From positions 2,108,001 through 2,172,000 of the forward strand of contig NZ_CP015110.1 in assembly GCF_001612555.1 (NCBI RefSeq): a stretch of DNA of 64,000 bases. Reading direction: 5' to 3'. Made by a program: the position numbers and the translations under genes. Under the pieces are notes generated by a model that saw only the letters and a list, made by a program, of their open reading frames with translations, made no database searches and had not been told where the DNA came from. Positions 58,794-64,000 of this stretch are shown here, in pieces. The DNA is from Acinetobacter sp. TGL-Y2. Its GTDB lineage: Bacteria > Pseudomonadota > Gammaproteobacteria > Pseudomonadales > Moraxellaceae. Every line of letters starts with the position of its first letter. The stretch's first letter is position 1.

Positions 58794-59714
58794 TTAATCA
58801 GAATAATAACTGTTTCTTTTTTTCGCGAATTTATCGAGTTGCTTTAGAAAGCCTTCAAAGTAACTTTTTTCTTTTTCATCAATCCGATAGCCAGCATACA
58901 AGGTGCGGCGTAAACCCGTTGCAGATACGCAATCCAAACGTCGTGAAGTGACCCAGCCTTTTTGCTCATACTCATTCACGACCCAATCAGGCAATGCTGC
59001 AACCCCTCGCCCACTGGCCACCAATTGAATCAGCATTTGAGTTAGATCCGTGGTACGAATATTTTTCGGCATAATATTGGCAGGAATAAACAATTTCGAC
59101 ATGATGTCTAAACGATGTTTATCGACTGGGTAAGTGATCAGGGTTTCTTCAGCCAAATCTTGCACTGTCACATGTTCAGCACGAACCAGCGGATGGGTAT
59201 TGGAAAGCACCAACCGAGATTCATATTCAAAAATCGGGAAATACTCAACTCCCTTTAGCGCGATAGGATCGGCGGTGATGAGAAGATCAAATTCAGCATT
59301 TTGTAAAAGTTCATGCGGATTTGACTCAAAACCTGAAGCAAAATCTAAATCCACATCGGGATATTGATGGCGGTATTGATTAAGTAAAGGCATCAGCCAA
59401 TCAAAGCAACTGTGACATTCAGATGAGAAAATAATCCGCCCCGTCTGACCATGTACAATGCGCGTGATATCGGTTTGTGCAATTTGTACTTGTGGCAACA
59501 CGTCATCGGCAAGCTTAAGTAAGCGCTGTCCGACATTTGAGAAACTGACTGGGCGACTACGACGGTTGACCACTTCCACGCCATACCACTGATCTAGTTC
59601 GCGCAATTGATGCGAAATCGCTGAAGGTGTTAGACAAAGATCATGCGCTGCCGCAACCAGTGAACCATGTTCTCTTAAGGCAGTTAAGGTTTTTAAATGG
59701 CGAAGCTCGATCAT
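58794..59714 (-). CDS. metR: LysR-type regulator (MetR-like)
   Basis: A 306-residue LysR-family transcription factor. The N-terminal winged helix (residues 1-60, LKTLTALREHGSLVAAAHDL...SAISHQLREL) and the effector domain agree closely with MetR: SECHSCFDWLMPLL, FEYESRLVLSNTHPL and ETLITYPVDKHRLD. MetR senses homocysteine and controls methionine synthesis genes. No metE or metH is beside it, so the target is not shown. It precedes rutD on the same strand but 263 bases apart. Confidence 0.85.
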   Translation of the reverse strand: MIELRHLKTLTALREHGSLVAAAHDLCLTPSAISHQLRELDQWYGVEVVNRRSRPVSFSNVGQRLLKLADDVLPQVQIAQTDITRIVHGQTGRIIFSSECHSCFDWLMPLLNQYRHQYPDVDLDFASGFESNPHELLQNAEFDLLITADPIALKGVEYFPIFEYESRLVLSNTHPLVRAEHVTVQDLAEETLITYPVDKHRLDIMSKLFIPANIMPKNIRTTDLTQMLIQLVASGRGVAALPDWVVNEYEQKGWVTSRRLDCVSATGLRRTLYAGYRIDEKEKSYFEGFLKQLDKFAKKRNSYYSD

Positions 59715-60042
59715 AATAAGCGATAGATTTTATTGAATAAAATTCACTATAGCATCAAATTAATGAGTTTTCTTCATTTTATGAAATATTCCCTCATTAT
59801 TCAAATAGCTAATTTTTAATAATAATTTGCCATTTAGCTTCTTTTGCGGATAAAACACCTTAAACTCAATATGGTCGTTGGTTTATCACTTCATCCCATA
59901 TAACTAATTTCTCATACAGACTTTTAAAGTTATACTCGTCTTGAATGATTATCTTATTTTTAGTTTGAGGTTAAGCTTATTTAATTAATCTCTTTCTTTA
60001 AAACCCAAACAACCACTTAGGCTATTTTTATTTCATTTAAAT
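59715..60042. other. Gap between metR and the icd terminator
   Basis: About 330 AT-rich bases; it should hold the metR promoter on the minus strand. Nothing else seen. Confidence 0.5.
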
Positions 60043-60100
60043 AAAAAAACCGGCGCATATGCACCAGTTTTTTGACCACATCGACAATATAGTCGATGTG
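60043..60100 (-). terminator. Double hairpin after icd
   Basis: Immediately past the icd stop, a stem CACATCGAC / GTCGATGTG (60077-60100), then a terminator AAAAAACTGG / CCGGTTTTTT with an intervening GCATATGC loop (60043-60073) and T-run on the minus strand. Confidence 0.8.
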
Positions 60101-60110
60101 AAATGACAGA

Positions 60111-62342
60111 TTATACTGTCGCAAGTACCGCGTTAAGCGTAGTACTTGGACGCATGACTGCCTCTACTTTCGCTTGATCTACCGCATAGTAACCGCCGAT
60201 ATCAGCCGCTTTACCTTGAACAGCAGCAAGTTCAGCAAGGATCTTGTCTTCATTTTCAGCAAGTGCGTTTGCAAGTGGTGCAAACTTCGCTTTCAATTCA
60301 GCATTTTCGTCTTGAGCTGCCAATTCTTCAGCCCAGTATTTCGCTAGGTAGAAGTGACTGCCACGGTTGTCTAGCTCACCAGTACGACGTGATGGAGACT
60401 TATCATTGTCGAGCAATTTACCGGTTGCTTGGTCTAAAGTTTTAGCCAAAAGCTTCGCAGCAGCATTGTTTTCTTTGATACCCATCTCTTCAAGTGACAC
60501 AGCCAAAGCCATGAACTCACCCAAAGAATCCCAACGTAAATGGTTTTCTTCTACCAACTGTTGTACATGTTTCGGTGCTGAACCGCCTGCACCTGTTTCG
60601 TACATACCACCGCCCGCCATAAGCGGAACGATAGACAACATTTTCGCAGACGTACCCAATTCCATGATTGGGAACAAATCTGTGAGGTAATCACGTAGGA
60701 TGTTACCGGTTACAGAAATTGTATCTAGACCACGCGCAACACGTTCAAGCGTATAACGCATTGCACGTACTTGTGACATGATTTGAATGTCTAAACCGTC
60801 AGTGTCATGATCTTTCAAGTATTTTTCAACTTTCTTGATCAATTCATTTTCGTGTGGGCGGTACGGGTCAAGCCAGAAGATTGCAGGCATGCCAGAGTTA
60901 CGTGCGCGAGTGACCGCAAGTTTTACCCAGTCACGGATTGGCGCATCTTTCACCTGACACATACGCCAGATATCGCCTTCCTCAACGTTTTGCGACATCA
61001 ACACTTCGCCCGTTTCAAGATCAACGATGTTTGCAACACCCGCTTCAGCGATCTCGAAAGTTTTGTCGTGTGAACCGTATTCTTCAGCTTTTTGCGCCAT
61101 CAAACCGACGTTAGGTACAGTACCCATGGTTTTCGGATCAAAATTGCCATTCCACTTACAGAAATTGATCATCTCTTGGTAGATACGAGCAAAAGTCGAT
61201 TCAGGCATCACTGCTTTACAGTCGTAAGGTTTGCCGTCAGCGCCCCACATTTTACCGCCACCACGAATCATTGCAGGCATAGAAGCATCTACAATCACAT
61301 CGTTTGGTGAATGGAAGTTGGTGATGCCTTTCGCAGAATCAACCATTGCAAGCGCAGGACGGTGTTCTTGGCACGCATGTAAATCACGGATGATTTCTTC
61401 ACGTTGAGACGATGGTAAAGTCTCGATTTTCTCAAAAAGACCCGCCATACCGTTGTTGATGTTGATGCCTAGCTCGTCAAATAATTTGCCATGCTTTTCA
61501 AACGCATCTTTATAGTAAATTTTCACACAGTGACCGAATACGATCGGGTGTGAAACTTTCATCATGGTTGCTTTTACGTGTAAAGAGAACAAAATACCCG
61601 CTTCACGACAGTCTTCGAGTTCTTTCTCGTAGAAATCGCACAGTGCTTTTTTGCTCATAAACATTGAGTCGATGATTTCACCATCTTGCAATGCCACTTT
61701 TGATTTTAGCACAATGGTTTCACCACGGGTCGTGATGAGTTCCATTTTTACGTTACGTGCACGGTCAAGTGTCATTGATTTCTCACCGTGGTAGAAGTCG
61801 CCTTCTTCCATATGAGATACGTGAGTTTGTGACCACTGTTTCCACTCTGTCATAGAGTGTGGGTGCTTTTTAACATAGTTCTTAACAGCAGCAGGCGCAC
61901 GACGATCAGAGTTACCTTCACGTAATACTGGGTTTACAGCAGAGCCTAAGCATTTGCCATAACGAACCTTAATTGCTTTTTCTTCATCATTTGCCGGATT
62001 TTCCGGATAGTCAGGGATTGCATAGCCCTTAGATTGAAGCTCTTTGATACATGCTGTTAATTGGCCAACAGACGCACTGATATTCGGTAATTTAATGATA
62101 TTAGTGTCTGGATCCTGCGTCAGACGACCTAGCTCTGCTAGTGTGTCTGGTACCTTTTGCTCATCGCTTAGGTAGTCTGCGAATTCTGCGAGTACACGTA
62201 CGGCTACAGAGATGTCACTTTTAACAATCTCAACGCCAGCCGGCTTAGTAAAGGTCTCAATGATCGGCAGTAGTGAGTAAGTCGCCAAGAGTGGCGCCTC
62301 GTCGGTCAGTGTGTAAATGATTTTTGACTTTCCACCAGCCAT
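60111..62342 (-). CDS. icd: NADP-dependent isocitrate dehydrogenase, monomeric type
   Basis: A 743-residue single-chain isocitrate dehydrogenase, about twice the size of the common dimeric enzyme, catalysing isocitrate to 2-oxoglutarate with NADP in the TCA cycle. [23 protein letters not shown] at the start and the family blocks [41 protein letters not shown] and [11 protein letters not shown] are intact. Length (741 in Azotobacter) matches. This form is typical of Acinetobacter and other marine or cold-tolerant gammaproteobacteria. Monocistronic; promoter upstream. Confidence 0.96.
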   Translation of the reverse strand: MAGGKSKIIYTLTDEAPLLATYSLLPIIETFTKPAGVEIVKSDISVAVRVLAEFADYLSDEQKVPDTLAELGRLTQDPDTNIIKLPNISASVGQLTACIKELQSKGYAIPDYPENPANDEEKAIKVRYGKCLGSAVNPVLREGNSDRRAPAAVKNYVKKHPHSMTEWKQWSQTHVSHMEEGDFYHGEKSMTLDRARNVKMELITTRGETIVLKSKVALQDGEIIDSMFMSKKALCDFYEKELEDCREAGILFSLHVKATMMKVSHPIVFGHCVKIYYKDAFEKHGKLFDELGININNGMAGLFEKIETLPSSQREEIIRDLHACQEHRPALAMVDSAKGITNFHSPNDVIVDASMPAMIRGGGKMWGADGKPYDCKAVMPESTFARIYQEMINFCKWNGNFDPKTMGTVPNVGLMAQKAEEYGSHDKTFEIAEAGVANIVDLETGEVLMSQNVEEGDIWRMCQVKDAPIRDWVKLAVTRARNSGMPAIFWLDPYRPHENELIKKVEKYLKDHDTDGLDIQIMSQVRAMRYTLERVARGLDTISVTGNILRDYLTDLFPIMELGTSAKMLSIVPLMAGGGMYETGAGGSAPKHVQQLVEENHLRWDSLGEFMALAVSLEEMGIKENNAAAKLLAKTLDQATGKLLDNDKSPSRRTGELDNRGSHFYLAKYWAEELAAQDENAELKAKFAPLANALAENEDKILAELAAVQGKAADIGGYYAVDQAKVEAVMRPSTTLNAVLATV

Positions 62343-62784
62343 ATATAGCCCCTTCCTTTAGATTGTGTTTCTGAGGGTCGAACTTATGGCTCAACCCCTA
62401 CGAACCGATTGCTTAAATAAAACATTGAAAGTATCCGCTGTACACGCATTTCAGTCAACAATGATATGCCCTCATGCTATATTCCTAGCGAAATTTCAAC
62501 ATTTTGTAAAAAAATAGTAGTACTTCGCCTGCATTATACCCTAAGTACATTACTATTTTAAGTCTTAAGCAACATGTTGATTAGATATATATTTTTTAAT
62601 AAATGAGAGCTCAAAATCTGGAAATGACTTTGATCGAATACGAGAACACATAAAATTTGAGTCCAAACATTTCAACCATGAATAATTCAGACCAGTTGCA
62701 AAGCTGTGCTCATACGAATACCGTTCTTTGCCTGTGTATTTTTTGCATGTGACCCAATATACGGTCGAGTCTAAATTTTCCCCA
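62343..62784. other. Gap between icd and the tRNA terminator
   Basis: About 440 bases. It holds the icd promoter and leader; no gene seen. Confidence 0.5.
62533..62561 (-). promoter_or_regulatory. Candidate icd promoter
   Basis: On the minus strand TTAAAA, 17 bases, TATAAT. It gives a leader of about 180 bases. Confidence 0.45.
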
Positions 62785-62812
62785 TAAAAAAACCTCCTAA
62801 GAAGGAGGTTTT
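62785..62812 (-). terminator. tRNA-Val terminator
   Basis: AAAACCTCC TTCTTA GGAGGTTTT followed by TTTTTT on the minus strand. Confidence 0.88.
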
Positions 62813-62819
62813 AAAATCT

Positions 62820-62896
62820 TGGTAGGTATAAGCAGACTCGAACTGCTGACCTCTACGATGTCAACGTAGCGCTCTAACCAACTGAGCTATACACCT
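62820..62896 (-). tRNA. tRNA-Val(GAC)
   Basis: A 77-base cloverleaf on the minus strand with acceptor AGGTGTA / TATACCT, D-arm GCTC...GAGC, anticodon stem CTACG / CGTAG with loop TTGACAT (anticodon GAC), and T-arm AGCAG-TTCGAGT-CTGCT. CCA is encoded. A promoter (62909-62937) and terminator bracket it, so it is a single-gene unit. Confidence 0.96.
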
Positions 62897-62908
62897 AGAA
62901 TGACAGCG

Positions 62909-62937
62909 ATCATATTCATTTTTCAGAATTTTAACAA
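62909..62937 (-). promoter_or_regulatory. tRNA-Val promoter
   Basis: TTGTTA, a 17-base spacer, TATGAT. The -35 hexamer overlaps the last codons of the upstream transglutaminase-like gene. Confidence 0.65.
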
Positions 62938-64000
62938 GTGCTTTTGCGAGCTTTCAATTCAGTCGCACATTCTTTGAGCAGTTTTTCAAATTGTGCTATA
63001 ACCCATTTATCAGATTGATTTAAATATACTATTTGATGATGAAACCTAATTGCATCAAAAAAACACTCTTTGTATTGCATATTTATAGCCAATCGTTCAA
63101 TCCACGCTTGAAAACTTTCATATGGATATTTCCGCTGATTTTTTGTTAAGCCTTTGTTAAATGCATCAATTAAACGTCGTTGTTTAGACTGACCAGAGAA
63201 AACGTTGAATTTTGATACGATAAAATAAAGTAATCCAACTGCAATGACAGCCGTAATGAGCACTAAGCCCAATGCATAATTTGAGCTTAAGCCCAGAAAA
63301 CTCATCCATTTTTTCTGTTGGTCAGTGTCATAGCCCACGATTTTATTTTGCCACTGGAAACTGGCATAATCACTCCATACACGTAGGTGTTTGAGCATTG
63401 AAAACTGCTGATAACGCAGTGTAGAAAACTGCTCATCGCCAAAAACAGTTCGTTCATTCGACATATAGTCTTGCATGCCCATATCTAATCGCTGTGGCGC
63501 GATCATCGCTGTCGGATCGACGCGTTGCCATTTTCCATTTACAAACACCTCAGACTATGCGTGTGCATCCAGCTGGCGCACTTCCCAACTTTTTCCATCA
63601 GGTGCAGCTTGCCCACCTTGATAACCGACCACCACTCGTGCGGGTATACCCACATAACGCATCAGCATGACAAAACTTGATGCATAGTGCTCACAAAAGC
63701 CTTGTCGTGTCTTAAACAGAAATTCGTCAATACGGTGTTCACCGAGTAACCCTGGTTTTAAGGTATAACTAAAATTCTGCTGTTGATACCATGTTAAAAT
63801 ATTGCGTAAATAAGCTTCAGGCTTCAAGCCACTGTCTTTAAATAATTGCTGCGCCAATTGCTGAGCTCGAATATCCATCTGCGGTGGATAAGCCCGTGAT
63901 AACTTATTTTCAAGCATGGATAATGTCACAGGCCTATTTTGCACTTCTCGCCCCATCCACAGCAATGAAATCGGTTGCTGACGTTGCACCAAACGATTAG
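62931..64000 (-). pseudogene. TgpA-like transglutaminase membrane protein, broken by an in-frame TAG (partial)
   Basis: The gene enters from the right edge and ends at a TAA at 62931. Blocks RQGFCEHYASSFVMLMRYVGIPARVVVGYQGG and AHA-[stop]-SEVFVNGKWQRVDP are the transglutaminase core with catalytic Cys, His and Asp. A TAG at 63555-63557 replaces what should be TGG (Trp) in the conserved HAWSEV motif, between the His and the Asp. The frame is otherwise open on both sides. After it come one transmembrane helix and a helical DUF4129-like tail. A single G-to-A change would explain it; error or decay cannot be told apart here. Confidence 0.85.

Overview
The window is ordinary chromosomal DNA of a gammaproteobacterium, almost certainly an Acinetobacter species. 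This rests on AT-rich intergenic DNA, the close family matches of the proteins, a single-chain (monomeric type) isocitrate dehydrogenase, an 86-residue CsrA with a long tail, the alaS-lysC-csrA order, the pyrB-pyrC' pair and a tRNA-Val(GAC) with an AGGTGTA acceptor. I see no phage, insertion sequence, integrase, CRISPR array or rRNA operon.

Layout. 1-5.1 kb: end of an unknown gene, a DEAD-box helicase (rhlB-like), a cold-shock protein, a TusA-like protein, rpoH, a DUF423 membrane protein and thiS-thiG. 5.1-11.1 kb: an mdaB-ygiN type quinone redox pair, a glutathione S-transferase, a SulP anion transporter and a large secreted nuclease with a GlyGly-CTERM tail. 11.3-20.3 kb: trmB, a desaturase, a DUF2520 protein, a lipoprotein, a DUF937-OmpA fusion, pyrB with its inactive dihydroorotase partner, and a frameshifted LysE exporter. 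20.7-26.3 kb: rlmKL, an unknown exported protein and clpB, which has a clear heat-shock (sigma-32) promoter.

26.8-32 kb is the most striking region: epsC (serine acetyltransferase) divergent from a rhodanese, followed by a family 2A encapsulin shell gene and its cysteine desulfurase cargo. Together they form a sulfur-handling protein nanocompartment locus. Family 2A encapsulins are already described, but the cargo's long N-terminal tail shows repeated short motifs worth testing as shell anchors.

32.5-49.9 kb is mainly housekeeping: yhfA-crp, tas, an M48 lipoprotein protease, purA-hisZ, a GAPDH-family gene, alaS, lysC, csrA, rnhB, cytochrome b561 flanked by two paralogous small lipoproteins, and adenosine deaminase beside an AzgA-like purine permease. 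52-58.5 kb is a pyrimidine-ring degradation (rut) cluster, rutA-B-C-F-G plus a separately placed rutD. Upstream of rutA lie a textbook sigma-54 promoter and a RutR-like palindrome. RutE is missing; in its place is a frameshifted 3-hydroxyisobutyrate-dehydrogenase-like gene. The window ends with a metR-like regulator, icd, tRNA-Val and a transglutaminase (TgpA-like) gene broken by an in-frame TAG.

Three genes (lysE, the rut-linked dehydrogenase, tgpA) each carry one disabling change. Two of these are consistent with a lost base in a short homopolymer, so assembly error and real decay must both be considered.
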